Positions 17,333 to 26,716 are shown, counted from the first letter of the stretch. The stretch: DNA of 64,000 nucleotides from Blastomonas sp. AAP53 (GCF_000331245.1 NZ_ANFZ01000006.1:186001-250000); one strand, 5' to 3'. Translations and numbers: made by a program. Notes: a model not told the origin generated them from the sequence alone.

Positions 17333-18580
17333 TCAGATACGTTCGATGATGATCGCAGGGGCCATGCCGCCGGCTGCACACATCGTGATCAGGCCATAGC
17401 GGCCACCCGAACGCTCCAGCTCGTCGAGCGCGGTCCCGATCAGCATCGATCCGGTAGCCCCAATCGGATGGCCCAGCGCCATCGCGCCGCCGTTGATGTT
17501 CACCTTCTCGCGGTCGAGATCGAGATCGCGGATGAACTTTTCCGCCACCACCGAAAACGCCTCGTTGATTTCCCAGACGTCGATATCGTCCTTGGTGAGG
17601 CCTGCCCGCTCGAGCGCCTTCTTCGCGGCGGGGACGGGGGCGTTGAGCATCAGCGTCGGGTCATCGCCCATGTTGACATAGGTGACGATGCGCGCGCGGG
17701 GCTTCAGGCCGTTCTTGTCGGCATAGTCCTTCGAGGTGATGAGCACGGCGGCCGCGCCATCGACCACGCCCGAGCTGTTGCCTGCGTGGTGCATGTGCTC
17801 GATCTTCAGATCGGGATAGCGCCGGTTGATCTGCTTGCGGAAGGTCGTGCCGCCGATTTCGAAGTCTGCCATCCCGGCAAAAGCGGGCTTGAGCGCGGCG
17901 AGGCTTTCCGCCGTGGTGTCGGGGCGGGGAAATTCTTCCTTGTCCAGCGCTACGCTGCCATCGGGATTGTGCACCGGGACCACCGACTTGTCGAAACGGC
18001 CTTCGGCAATCGCACGGGCAGCGCGCTGCTGGCTGACCAGGGCGAGCGCATCCAGGGCTTCGCGCGAAATGCCTTCCATCGATGCGATGGCATCGCCGCA
18101 CACGCCCTGATGCGACTGGGGGTGCAGCTCGTCGAGCGCGGGGTTGTGCGATCCCATCAGTGGAGGCGGCATGCCGGCATTGGCTTCGGCTGCGCCCACG
18201 GTCTGGGTGTAGCTCATCATCTCGGTGCCGCCCGCAATCACGCAATCTTCCATGCCGGACATCACCGCTGCGGTCGCGAGGTTCACCGAGGTGATGCCAC
18301 CGCCACAGAACCGGTCGAGCGTCATGCCGCTGGCCTTGACGTCATAACTCGCAGCGAGCGCTGCCATGCGACCCAGATCGCCGCCCTGCTTGCCCTTCTG
18401 CGTCGAGGTCGACCAGATCACATCGTCGACGGTTGCGGTATCCAGGCCGTTACGGTCCTTGATCGCCTTGAGCACGGTGGCGGCGAGATCCTGCGGGTGA
18501 AGGTGCGACAATGCGCCCTTGCCGGGTTTGCCGACACCGCGCGGGGTGCGGACAGCATCGATGATATAGGCGTCGGCCAT
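17333..18580 (-). CDS. Acetyl-CoA C-acetyltransferase (thiolase)
   Basis: This thiolase cleaves 3-ketoacyl-CoA or condenses two acyl-CoAs. The 415-residue protein shows the nucleophilic Cys in MTLDRFCGGGIT, GNSSGVVDGAAAVL, the NEAFSVVAEKF segment, GHPIGATGS with the catalytic His and CAAGGMAPAI with the second Cys near the C-terminus. The ATG at 18580 is followed by the normal AYIIDAVRTPRG. It stands alone as a leftward gene; sequence cannot separate a biosynthetic from a beta-oxidation role. Confidence 0.9.
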   Translation of the reverse strand: MADAYIIDAVRTPRGVGKPGKGALSHLHPQDLAATVLKAIKDRNGLDTATVDDVIWSTSTQKGKQGGDLGRMAALAASYDVKASGMTLDRFCGGGITSVNLATAAVMSGMEDCVIAGGTEMMSYTQTVGAAEANAGMPPPLMGSHNPALDELHPQSHQGVCGDAIASMEGISREALDALALVSQQRAARAIAEGRFDKSVVPVHNPDGSVALDKEEFPRPDTTAESLAALKPAFAGMADFEIGGTTFRKQINRRYPDLKIEHMHHAGNSSGVVDGAAAVLITSKDYADKNGLKPRARIVTYVNMGDDPTLMLNAPVPAAKKALERAGLTKDDIDVWEINEAFSVVAEKFIRDLDLDREKVNINGGAMALGHPIGATGSMLIGTALDELERSGGRYGLITMCAAGGMAPAIIIERI

Positions 18581-18647
18581 TCAGGTATCCTCTCGGTTAT
18601 TGCCATTTAACCGATCAGTTAAACCATCGCCGCAGCGCCGACAAGCG

Positions 18648-20513
18648 TCAATTGAGCGCTTCGAGCTTCTCGTTGCATTCCAGCCAGGCGGCTTCGGCTG
18701 CGGCGAGCTGATCGCCCAGCGTGGCGCGGCGACGTGCCAGTTCGCTCATCGTCAGCTTGGTGAGCTCGGGCTTGGCCGACGAGGGGTCGAACATCGCGCG
18801 GTCGATGTCGGAGCACTGCGCCTGCAGTTCGGCCACGAGCTTTTCTGCGGTCTTGACCTTGTTCTCGATCTTCCGGACCTGGTCGCGGTGGAAGGCGTCG
18901 GCCTTCTTGTCCTTCTTCGACATCTTGGGCTTGGCCTCGCCCTTGGGCTGGTTGATGCCCAGGATGAAGTCCATGTAGTCGCGCATGCTGCCGTTATATT
19001 CGGTCGCGGTCCCGGCATCGACCAGCACCAGCCGGTCGGCGGTCAGCTCGACCATGTGGCGATCATGGCTGATCAGGATCACCGCGCCGGTATAGGCATT
19101 GAGCGCCTGCACCAAAGCCTCGCGCGCATCGACGTCGAGGTGGTTGGTCGGTTCGTCGAGGATCAGCAGGTGCGGCGCATCGCGGGTGATGAGCGCCAGT
19201 GCGAGCCTGGCGCGTTCACCGCCTGACAATGTGCCGACCTGCGAGATCGCACGATTGCCCGAGAAGCCGAACCGGCCCAGCTGCGCGCGCACGGCAGCTG
19301 GCGTGCGGCCCTTCATCGCGCGGGTCATCTGTTCGAGCGGGGTGCTGTCGCTCTCCAGCTCTTCCACCTGATACTGGGTGAAATAGCCGATCTGCATCTT
19401 GCCGGCGGTGTTCATGTCGCCTTCCTGCGGAGGCAGTTGCGCGGCGAGCAGGCGGGCGAGCGTGGTTTTGCCGTTGCCGTTGCGGCCCAGCAGCGCCAGC
19501 CGGTCATCGGGATCGATGCGCAGGTTGAGGCGGCGCAGGATCGGGTTGTTCTCGGCATAGCCGACCGCCGCCAGATCGAGCGTGATCAGCGGCGGGCGCA
19601 GCTCGGACGGATTGGGGAAGTCGAAGCTCAGGCTCGGGTCTTCCATCAGCGCCGTGATCGGCTGCATTTTGGCGAGCATCTTGGCGCGTGACTGCGCCTG
19701 TTTGGCGGTCGAGGCACGGGCGCTGTTGCGCGCGACATAGTCCTGCAGCTTGGCGCGCTGCGCATCCTGCGAGGCCTTGGCGGCGGCGAGCTGCGCTGCG
19801 CGTTCGGCGCGCTGGCGCTCGAAGCTGTCATAGCCGCCCGGATACAGCGTCACCTTGCCGCCCTGCAGGTGCAGGATATGGTCGACGACGTTGTTGAGCA
19901 GGTCGCGCTCGTGGCTGATGACGATCAGCGTGGCGGGATAGGCCTTGAGGAAGTTCTCCAGCCACAAGGTTGCTTCCAGGTCGAGGTGGTTCGACGGTTC
20001 GTCGAGCAGCAGCACGTCGGGCTGCGAGAACAGCAGCGCGCCCAAAGCGACGCGCATTTTCCAGCCGCCCGAAAAGCTGTCGAGCGGGCGGTTCTGCATC
20101 TCGTCATCGAAGCCGAGGCCGGTGAGGATGATCGCCGCGCGCGAAGGCGCGCTATAGGCATCGATCGTCAACAGGCGTTCGTGCAGATCGCCCAGCCGGT
20201 CGGGATCGGTGCAGGTTTCCGCCTCTTCGAGCAGGCTCGTGCGCTCTGCGTCGGCAGCGAGCACGGTATCGAGCGGGGTCATCGCGCCGTGCGGCGCTTC
20301 CTGCGCGATATAGCCCAGCTTTGCGAGCTTTGGCATGTCGATCTCGCCGTCATCGGGCTCGAGTTCGCCGATCATCACCTTCATCAGCGTGGATTTGCCC
20401 GCGCCGTTGCGGCCGATCAGCCCAATGCGGCTGCCCGGCGGAATGGAGGCGGTGGCGCCGTCCAGGATCGTGCGGCCGCCCAGACGGACCGTGATGTTGT
20501 TCATCGAAAGCAT
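18648..20513 (-). CDS. ABC-F family ATPase (ribosome-associated type)
   Basis: ABC-F proteins lack membrane domains and act on ribosomes. The 621-residue protein has two ABC domains: Walker A GRNGAGKST and GRNGNGKTT, signatures SFSGGWKMR and LSGGERAR, Walker B LLLDEPSNHLD and LILDEPTNHLD. A charged linker (RAERAAQLAAAKASQDAQRA) joins the domains and a coiled-coil C-terminal tail follows (KKADAFHRDQVRKIENKVKT), closest to the YheS/Uup-type architecture. It may start at ATG 20513 or three codons in at 20504. Confidence 0.9.
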   Translation of the reverse strand: MLSMNNITVRLGGRTILDGATASIPPGSRIGLIGRNGAGKSTLMKVMIGELEPDDGEIDMPKLAKLGYIAQEAPHGAMTPLDTVLAADAERTSLLEEAETCTDPDRLGDLHERLLTIDAYSAPSRAAIILTGLGFDDEMQNRPLDSFSGGWKMRVALGALLFSQPDVLLLDEPSNHLDLEATLWLENFLKAYPATLIVISHERDLLNNVVDHILHLQGGKVTLYPGGYDSFERQRAERAAQLAAAKASQDAQRAKLQDYVARNSARASTAKQAQSRAKMLAKMQPITALMEDPSLSFDFPNPSELRPPLITLDLAAVGYAENNPILRRLNLRIDPDDRLALLGRNGNGKTTLARLLAAQLPPQEGDMNTAGKMQIGYFTQYQVEELESDSTPLEQMTRAMKGRTPAAVRAQLGRFGFSGNRAISQVGTLSGGERARLALALITRDAPHLLILDEPTNHLDVDAREALVQALNAYTGAVILISHDRHMVELTADRLVLVDAGTATEYNGSMRDYMDFILGINQPKGEAKPKMSKKDKKADAFHRDQVRKIENKVKTAEKLVAELQAQCSDIDRAMFDPSSAKPELTKLTMSELARRRATLGDQLAAAEAAWLECNEKLEALN

Positions 20514-20773
20514 GGGGGCCGCCTATCAGGACACAGCGCATTCGCCAAGCGTGTATGCTGCAACGCAGCGCAATGTCGGTGCGACCTTGCGCGAATGTGA
20601 ACGAAGGGTCAGATCTGATACACTTTGCGACACTTTTGCGCTTTATCCGGCAAAGCTGTGCGACATTGCGCCTCTAGAACGGTTCTCAAGGAAGTCGTCC
20701 CGGTCTCACCCCCCCCTTTGCACCGGCCGGGGCGGCTTCCTCCCTTATGGAATTGATTTAGAAGGAACACCCC

Positions 20774-21397
20774 ATGAAGAAGACCCTTATTGCAGGCGCC
20801 GCGCTTGCCGCGATGCTCACTGGCAGCATGGCTATTGCTCAACCGGCTCCGGGCAAGATGCGCGGCCCCGATGCCAACCAGGATGGCGTTATCACTGAAG
20901 CCGAGGTCCGCGCCCAGGCGCGCACGATGTTCGAGCGCATGGATTTCAACAAGGACGGCAAGATCGACAAGGCCGACCGTGAAGCCCGTCAGGCCGAACG
21001 CTTCAAGATGCTCGACACCGATGGCAGCGGCGAAGTGAGCCTTGCTGAAATGACGGCTGCCCGCGAAGCGCGTGAAGCCAAGCGTGCCCAGCGCATGGAG
21101 ATGCGCGCCGAAGCCGGCAAGGGTGAGCCCGGTGCTCGCGGTGGCGGCAAGTGGCGCGGCGGCCCCGGCATGGGCAAGCGTGGTGGCCATGGTGGCGGCA
21201 TGCGCGGTGGCATGATGCGCCTGGACACCAACAAGGATGGCGCGATCACGCTCGCCGAGTTCGAAGCCGGTGCGCTGGAGCGCTTCAAGCGGCAGGACAC
21301 CAACAACGACGGTCAGGTGACCAAGGCCGAGCGTGACGCGGGGCGCGAAGCGATGAAGCAGCGCTGGCAGGAAAAGCGTGCCGCCCCCAAGGGCTGA
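20774..21397 (+). CDS. Exported EF-hand calcium-binding protein
   Basis: The 207-residue protein has a signal peptide (KKTLIAGAALAAMLTGSMAIAQ) and five EF-hand loops: DANQDGVITEAE, DFNKDGKIDKAD, DTDGSGEVSLAE, DTNKDGAITLAE and DTNNDGQVTKAE. The first three and last two are separated by a basic, Gly-rich linker (about residues 115-150). Each loop has the Asp-x-Asp/Asn-x-Asp/Ser-Gly pattern needed for calcium. It probably acts as a periplasmic calcium buffer or sensor. It is followed by a two-component system; the 260-base leader suggests its own promoter, and GAAGGAAC precedes the ATG. Confidence 0.88.
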   Translation: MKKTLIAGAALAAMLTGSMAIAQPAPGKMRGPDANQDGVITEAEVRAQARTMFERMDFNKDGKIDKADREARQAERFKMLDTDGSGEVSLAEMTAAREAREAKRAQRMEMRAEAGKGEPGARGGGKWRGGPGMGKRGGHGGGMRGGMMRLDTNKDGAITLAEFEAGALERFKRQDTNNDGQVTKAERDAGREAMKQRWQEKRAAPKG

Positions 21398-21496
21398 TCG
21401 CCGACCTGATGACCATCTTCCGGCTCCGATGCAGGTTCCCCGCTGCACCGGGGCCGGTTGCCTTTGCCGCCGCCGCGCGGCACATGCGGAACCACA

Positions 21497-22231
21497 ATGA
21501 CTGAAGCGCCCCACATCCTGCTGATCGATGACGAACCTAGCCTGCGCGAACCGCTGGCCGAGTATCTCGTCGGGCAGGGCTTTGCCGTGACCGAGGCGGG
21601 CGATGCGGCTCGGGCGCGCAGCCTGATGCGCGACCAGCGCTTTTCGATCCTGCTGCTCGACATCATGATGCCCGGCGAGGACGGCCTCAGCCTGTGCCGC
21701 CATGTCGCGGCGCAATCGGAAATCCCGGTCATCCTGCTCACCGCCAAGGGTGAGGCGATGGACCGCATCATTGGGCTGGAGATCGGCGCGGACGATTATG
21801 TCGTCAAGCCGTTCGACCCGCGCGAGCTGGTGGCGCGGATCAAGACCGTGCTGCGCCGCGCCGCGCGCTCGCCCCAGGCGCTTGAGGACGAGGTCCAGGG
21901 CTTCGAGTTCGATGGCTGGCGGCTCGATACCGTCAAGCGCCGACTGATCGACCCGGATGGAGCCCTGGTTCCGATCTCGACCGCCGAGTTCAAGCTGCTT
22001 CTGGTGTTCTGCGAACACGCGGGCCATGTGCTCAATCGCGATCAGCTGCTCGATCTGGCGCATGGCCGCGAGGCGCATCTTTTCGACCGCGCCATCGACA
22101 ATCAGATCAGTCGCCTGCGCAAGAAGGTGGAGGCGGACAACCGGACCCCACGGCTGATCAAGACCGTGTGGGGCGGCGGCTATACGCTCGCTGCCAAGGT
22201 GCGCCGTCTGGCGAGCACTGACACGCCATGA
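21497..22231 (+). CDS. OmpR/PhoB-family response regulator
   Basis: This is a DNA-binding response regulator of 244 residues. The receiver has acidic residues in LLIDDEPS, phospho-acceptor Asp55 in LLLDIMMPGEDG, Thr in LTAKGE and Lys104 in VVKPFDP. A winged-helix output follows (FKLLLVFCEHAGHVLNRDQL, ending VWGGGYTLAAKV). I start at MTEAPHILLIDDE; the longer frame adds 13 unrelated residues. Its stop overlaps the histidine kinase start as ATGA, so they are partners. Confidence 0.92.
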   Translation: MTEAPHILLIDDEPSLREPLAEYLVGQGFAVTEAGDAARARSLMRDQRFSILLLDIMMPGEDGLSLCRHVAAQSEIPVILLTAKGEAMDRIIGLEIGADDYVVKPFDPRELVARIKTVLRRAARSPQALEDEVQGFEFDGWRLDTVKRRLIDPDGALVPISTAEFKLLLVFCEHAGHVLNRDQLLDLAHGREAHLFDRAIDNQISRLRKKVEADNRTPRLIKTVWGGGYTLAAKVRRLASTDTP

Positions 22232-23634
22232 CCCTGCTCCAGCGGCTGTGGCCGTCCAGCCTTGCCGGTCGCCTGCTGCTGACCATCGCGCTTGCCTTGC
22301 TGGTCGGGCAATTGCTGAACGCTGCGCTGATGGTGCGCGCCCAGCGCGAGCAGGCGATGGACCGGGTTGCGGCAGAGGCAGCTGTGCGGCTGATCGCGGC
22401 CACCGACCGGCTGGAGCAGGGCCGCCCCTTGCGCGAGCGCAATTTCGGACGAATGGGACGTGCACCCGGCTTCAGGTTCCGGCGCACCGACCTTGCACCC
22501 GGTAGCCCGGTGACGCCGGACATGCGGCCCATTCCTGAATTGGTCGCGCGACTGAACGAGATCCTCCCAACCTATGGCGTTCCATACCGCAAGATCGAGG
22601 CGGTGGCCGTGAAGGCCCCGCCGCGCGCCCGCCGTGTGGAGCGGCTGGCGGCGCAGATCGGCGGGCGCAGCGATAACCAGGTCCGCGAGCTGGCGCTGAT
22701 CGCGCTGCAGCGATCCGACGGACAATGGCTCAGCGTCCGCGTGCCGGTGGCGGAGGCTTCCGGGCGCATCGTCGCCACCATCATCGCGCAGACGGTATTG
22801 CTGTATCTGGTGATGCTGGTACCTCTGGTCTGGCTGACGCGGCGCATCGCGCGATCGATGGGCGCGCTGCGCGATGGCGTGGCGCAGTTCGAACAGACCC
22901 AGCAGGCGCAGCCGATCGAACCTTCCGGCCCCAGCGACCTTGTCGATCTCACCCGTTCGTTCAACGCGATGAGCGCGCGGATTTCCGCGATGCTCAACGA
23001 GAAGGACGTGATGCTGGGCGCGATCGGGCATGATCTCAAGACCCCGCTGGCGGCGCTGCGCGTACGCGTGGAATCGGTGCCCGACGAACGCCAGCGTAGC
23101 CGCATGGTTGCCAGCATCGACGATATCACCCGTACGCTCGACGACATTCTGTCGCTGGCGCGCATCGGGCGCACGGGCGAGGTGGCAGAGCCGGTCAACC
23201 TGGTCGCCTTGGTCGAGATGATCGCCGACGAGTATCGCGATCTGGGCCAGGATGTCGAACTGGCCGATTGCGAACGGATCGTCGCTCCGCTGCAGTTCAC
23301 CTGGATCCGCCGCGCGTTGCGCAACGTCATCGGCAACGCGGTGCGCTATGGCGCGCGGGCGCGGATCAGCATCGCTCGGCAGAACCGGGCGGTGGCCATC
23401 ACCATCGATGATGATGGCCCCGGCATCGCCGATGATCAGATCGAACGGATGTTTGAACCGTTTACCCGGCTGGAGGCCTCGCGCAACATGGCGACCGGCG
23501 GTACCGGCCTGGGCCTTACGCTCGCCCGCGCGATCGCGCACCAGCATGGCGGGGCGCTGACACTGGCGAACCGGCGCGCTGCGGATGGTACTGTCGAGGG
23601 CCTGCGTGCGGTGCTGACGCTGCCGGTGGGGTAG
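22228..23634 (+). CDS. Sensor histidine kinase (EnvZ/OmpR-type partner)
   Basis: This 468-residue membrane kinase pairs with the upstream response regulator. TM1 is at about residues 13-36, TM2 at about 182-204; the ~145-residue loop between them is the periplasmic sensor, rich in Arg and Pro. A HAMP domain (about 205-255), the H-box AIGHDLKTPLAALR with His268, the N-box RNVIGNAVRYG, G1 DDDGPGIADDQ, F-box FEPFTRLE and G2 GTGLGLTLARA follow. Stimulus unknown; the EF-hand neighbour makes a divalent-cation signal worth testing (inference). Confidence 0.92.
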   Translation: MTLLQRLWPSSLAGRLLLTIALALLVGQLLNAALMVRAQREQAMDRVAAEAAVRLIAATDRLEQGRPLRERNFGRMGRAPGFRFRRTDLAPGSPVTPDMRPIPELVARLNEILPTYGVPYRKIEAVAVKAPPRARRVERLAAQIGGRSDNQVRELALIALQRSDGQWLSVRVPVAEASGRIVATIIAQTVLLYLVMLVPLVWLTRRIARSMGALRDGVAQFEQTQQAQPIEPSGPSDLVDLTRSFNAMSARISAMLNEKDVMLGAIGHDLKTPLAALRVRVESVPDERQRSRMVASIDDITRTLDDILSLARIGRTGEVAEPVNLVALVEMIADEYRDLGQDVELADCERIVAPLQFTWIRRALRNVIGNAVRYGARARISIARQNRAVAITIDDDGPGIADDQIERMFEPFTRLEASRNMATGGTGLGLTLARAIAHQHGGALTLANRRAADGTVEGLRAVLTLPVG

Positions 23635-23660
23635 CGCGTACACCCAGCTGTGTTGTGAAC

Positions 23661-23784
23661 GTCCCTCGATTTCGCTCGGGATAGGCGGGCTGGGGAGTGA
23701 TCGGCTTCAGACACGGCTCATATGTTTGTCGCTGCTGATCCGCTGAAACCCCGTCCCGTGTTCCCGAGCGAAGTCGAGGGACGT
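23661..23784. repeat. Inverted pair of the GTCCCTCGACTTCGCTCGGG repeat
   Basis: The left arm 23661-23680 (GTCCCTCGATTTCGCTCGGG) and right arm 23761-23784 (TTCCCGAGCGAAGTCGAGGGACGT) are complementary with one difference, separated by 80 bases. The same arm recurs at 50103-50167 and inside mtaB at 55059-55114. Together with flanking bases it fills the space between the histidine kinase gene and hemB. Confidence 0.75.
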
Positions 23785-23860
23785 TGTGCAACTCAGGAGA
23801 GATTTGGGCGGAGCCGCAACACACCTTCCCCTTCCCGCAACCAGCCGCTAATGCTCTTGC

Positions 23861-24874
23861 ATGACGCACAATTCTGCCCCGTCCGCCTATCCCGCCACCC
23901 GGCTTCGCCGCACCCGCGCCACCGCGTGGAGCCGCAGCATGGTGCGCGAGACCAGCCTTTCGCCGGCCAACCTGATCTGGCCGCTGTTCGTCACCGAAGG
24001 AGAGGGGGTTGAAGAGCCGATCGCATCGTTGCCCGGCGTGTCGCGCTGGTCGGTGGACCTGATCGTCGAGCGCGCGCGCGAGGCGGTGGCGCATGGCATT
24101 GCCTGCGTGGCGCTGTTTCCCAATACCCAGGCCGACCGCCGCAGCCAGAACGGCGAAGAGGCGCTCAACCCCGACAATCTGATGTGCCGCGCGATCCGCG
24201 CGATCAAGGCAGCGCTGGGCGACAGCATCGGCGTGCTGACCGATGTCGCGCTCGATCCGTACACCGCGCACGGCCAGGACGGGCTGGTCGATGACGAAGG
24301 CTATGTGCTGAACGATGCGACCGTCGCGGTGCTGGTCGGCCAGTCGCTCAACCAGGCAGCCGCCGGCGCGGACATCATTGCGCCATCGGACATGATGGAC
24401 GGCCGCATCGGCGCGATCCGCGCGGCGCTGGAAGCGCACGGCCACCACAATGTCCAGATCATGAGCTATGCCGCGAAATACGCGAGCGCCTTCTACGGCC
24501 CGTTCCGCGACGCAGTGGGTTCGTCAGGGCTGCTCAAGGGCAATAAGAAGGGCTATCAGATGGACCCGGCCAATGCCGAAGAGGCGTTGCGGGAGGTGGC
24601 GATGGACATCGCCGAGGGAGCTGACAGCGTGATGGTGAAGCCCGGAATGCCCTATCTGGATATCGCCGCCAAGGTGAAGCAGGCGTTCGGGCTGCCGACC
24701 TACGCGTACATGGTGTCGGGCGAATATGCGATGATCGAGGCGATGGCCGCGGCAGGCGCAGGAGATCGCGACGCGGTGGTGCTGGAAAGCCTGCTCGCCT
24801 TCCGCCGGGCAGGGTGCAGCGGCATCCTCACCTATCACGCGCTGCACGCGGCCAAGCTGCTGGCGAAGGGTTGA
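23861..24874 (+). CDS. hemB: Delta-aminolevulinic acid dehydratase (porphobilinogen synthase)
   Basis: HemB condenses two 5-aminolevulinates to porphobilinogen in heme synthesis. The 337-residue protein shows LTDVALDPYTAHGQDGLVD, APSDMMDGRI, MSYAAKYASAFYGPFRDA (first active-site Lys) and MVKPGMPYLD (second Lys). The aspartate-rich ALDPYT..G.DG region without the Cys triad points to the magnesium-dependent rather than zinc-dependent type. It is followed 4 bases later by the gamma-carbonic anhydrase gene. Confidence 0.95.
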   Translation: MTHNSAPSAYPATRLRRTRATAWSRSMVRETSLSPANLIWPLFVTEGEGVEEPIASLPGVSRWSVDLIVERAREAVAHGIACVALFPNTQADRRSQNGEEALNPDNLMCRAIRAIKAALGDSIGVLTDVALDPYTAHGQDGLVDDEGYVLNDATVAVLVGQSLNQAAAGADIIAPSDMMDGRIGAIRAALEAHGHHNVQIMSYAAKYASAFYGPFRDAVGSSGLLKGNKKGYQMDPANAEEALREVAMDIAEGADSVMVKPGMPYLDIAAKVKQAFGLPTYAYMVSGEYAMIEAMAAAGAGDRDAVVLESLLAFRRAGCSGILTYHALHAAKLLAKG

Positions 24875-24878
24875 AGCC

Positions 24879-25430
24879 ATGGACGACGTTTCGATCATCA
24901 GCCTGCACGGCAAGACCCCGCGCATCCACGACAGCGCCTTCATCGCGCCGGGTTGCCGCATCATCGGTGATGTCGAGATCGGCCCCGATGCGAGCATCTG
25001 GTACAATTGCGTGATCCGCGCCGACGTCAACCGCATCGTCATCGGCGCGCGAACCAATGTGCAGGACGGCACCGTCATCCATTGCGACAGCCCGCGCCCC
25101 GGCCAGCCCGAGGGCTTTCCCACGCTGATCGGCGAGGACGTGCTGATCGGCCATATGGCGATGGTCCACGGCTGCATTCTGGAAGACCGTGCGTTCGTCG
25201 GCCTGGGCGCGATCGTGATGGACGGTTGCCGCATTGGCGGCGATGCCATGCTGGCGGCAGGCGCGATGCTGACGCCCGGCAAGTCGATGCCCTCAGGGCA
25301 GCTGTGGGGCGGGCGTCCGGCGCAATACATGCGCGATCTGCCCGAACCGGCGATCATGGGCATGCGCATCGGCGTTGCGCATTATGTCGAGAACGCCAAG
25401 GCGCACAAGGCCGCGATCGGCAGCGACTGA
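24879..25430 (+). CDS. Gamma-class carbonic anhydrase family protein
   Basis: This 183-residue left-handed beta-helix (hexapeptide-repeat) protein has repeated [LIV]Gxxxx units (IIGDVEIGPDASIWYNCVIRAD). Three histidines that would bind the metal are in TVIHCD and IGHMAMVHGC, the gamma-CA arrangement. It also carries the GGRPAQYMR C-terminal motif and the YVENAKAHK helix. It could act as a carbonic anhydrase or as a related acetyltransferase-fold enzyme (YrdA/PaaY type). Tightly linked to hemB. Confidence 0.87.
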   Translation: MDDVSIISLHGKTPRIHDSAFIAPGCRIIGDVEIGPDASIWYNCVIRADVNRIVIGARTNVQDGTVIHCDSPRPGQPEGFPTLIGEDVLIGHMAMVHGCILEDRAFVGLGAIVMDGCRIGGDAMLAAGAMLTPGKSMPSGQLWGGRPAQYMRDLPEPAIMGMRIGVAHYVENAKAHKAAIGSD

Positions 25431-25484
25431 GCACGGGCCAATCCAGGCGAGGCTGGCGTTACCCGTGGTCGCGGCAGGCCGCAC

Positions 25485-25739
25485 TCACCGCTTGATATAG
25501 TCGCGCGGCGGCACGAAGCGTTCGCCGCGCGCCCGCGCCATCATCGCCTCGTCGGCAATCGCGGTCTTGCGCTCTACCGCTGCAATGCGAGCCTTGCGCC
25601 GCGCCATCATGCCGCTTTCCTCGCCAATCGCCGTCGCCATCTTCCGAATTTCCTCACCGCGCGTGCCGATGATCAGCGCCATGAAGACCGATGCGAGCGA
25701 GATCGACAGGAATGAAATGAACAGATCGTCCGGTGACAT
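25485..25739 (-). CDS. Small membrane-anchored protein, unknown
   Basis: I do not recognise this 84-residue protein. It has one N-terminal membrane segment (FISFLSISLASVFMALIIG) followed by a charged, helical cytoplasmic tail (EEIRKMATAIGEESG, RRKARIAAVERKT). The start MSPDDLF is preferred to a frame starting ten residues earlier. It stands alone as a leftward gene between rightward ones. The layout resembles a small tethered scaffold, but no function can be given. Confidence 0.6.
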   Translation of the reverse strand: MSPDDLFISFLSISLASVFMALIIGTRGEEIRKMATAIGEESGMMARRKARIAAVERKTAIADEAMMARARGERFVPPRDYIKR

Positions 25740-25902
25740 ACTGACCCCCCATGTTCTGGTGTTGAACAAGATGTGGGTGTTCCTGGTTAAGCCGCTCTTG
25801 GCACCAAAGGTTAAGCAGGCGTTGACGACAGATTTATCTTCTCTTTACCTCCTGAATGCGCGCGCCGTCCCCTAACAAACGCACATCACCCCCATTGCCG
25901 GA

Positions 25903-26139
25903 ATGAATCCCATGCCCAGCCAGATCGCCCCCACCGTGCTGCTGCTCGCGATATCGAACATCTTCATGACGACGGCCTGGTACTGGCACCTCAAGGGCGG
26001 CCCGGAGGCCGCTGCGGCGCGCCCGGTGTTCTGGGTGATCGCGATGAGCTGGGGGCACAAGGCTGCGTTCGCCTGCATCATGGCAGGGGTGGGGTTTCTC
26101 TTCATCGGCAAATCAACGAGCCGTTCGTCGCAGCGGTAA
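25903..26139 (+). pseudogene. DUF486 membrane protein with an internal deletion
   Basis: The N-terminal part TVLLLAISNIFMTTAWYWHLKG..VFWVIAMSWG matches the start of DUF486 (an EmrE-like four-helix membrane protein of about 115 residues). The text then jumps to HKAAFACIMAGVGFLFIGK, which matches the final helix of the family. About 45-50 residues from the middle (helices two and three and the KEPL loop) are missing, and the frame is retained. The 78-residue product probably has no more than two full helices, so it is likely non-functional or reduced. The join lies around 26050. Confidence 0.6.
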
Positions 26140-26173
26140 GGTTTGTTTTACGAGTTCGGCACATCGTCGCGGC

Positions 26174-26716
26174 ATGGCCAGATCCGTGCCCGCACATGCC
26201 CTTGCCCGCGCGCGCCGTCACGACAATTGGCGCCTGACGGGTCTTGCGATTGCGCTGGCTGCCCTCGTCGGCTGGAACCTGCCTGACTGGATCGGTCCGG
26301 ATGCCAGCGCACCGACGGCTTTGTACGGTGTGATGACCTCTCGCACCGCTGCAGCATCGGGCGACAGCATCGCCACTCATTTCCCGATCTGTTCCAGCGG
26401 CTTGCGCTACACCTGTGTGATCGATGGCGACACGTTCTGGCTGCGTGGCCAGAAGATCCGGGTTGCCGATATCGACACGCCCGAAGTGTCGTCGCCGCGC
26501 TGCGCCGCCGAATTGCAGCTGGGCCGCCGGGCGACCGACCGCATGCAGCAATTGCTCAACGCCGGGCCTTTCGCGCTCGAACCTGCCGACCGCGCCGAAG
26601 ACCGCTATGGCCGCAAGCTGTTTCGCGTGACGCGCGGCGGCGAAAGCCTGGGCAACGCACTGGTCGGCGAAGGGCTGGCGGTCTGGTACGGCAATGGTCG
26701 CCCCGATTGGTGCTGA
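26174..26716 (+). CDS. Thermonuclease (SNase-like) family protein, membrane-anchored
   Basis: This 180-residue protein has an N-terminal membrane anchor or uncleaved signal (LTGLAIALAALVGWNL) and a staphylococcal-nuclease-like OB-fold domain with CVIDGDTFWLRGQKIRVADIDTPE, Asp/Arg catalytic pattern, EDRYGRKLFRV and GEGLAVWYG. It would cut DNA or RNA outside the cytoplasm. Two Cys (CSSG, YTC) lie before the domain. It converges on the aspartic-protease gene with 10 bases between. Confidence 0.82.
   Translation: MARSVPAHALARARRHDNWRLTGLAIALAALVGWNLPDWIGPDASAPTALYGVMTSRTAAASGDSIATHFPICSSGLRYTCVIDGDTFWLRGQKIRVADIDTPEVSSPRCAAELQLGRRATDRMQQLLNAGPFALEPADRAEDRYGRKLFRVTRGGESLGNALVGEGLAVWYGNGRPDWC

Noticed and set aside
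20609-22465. A 618-codon open frame antisense to the EF-hand and response regulator genes
   Set aside because: Both opposite genes have intact domains and ribosome binding sites; the antisense text is compositionally typical of GC-rich shadows.
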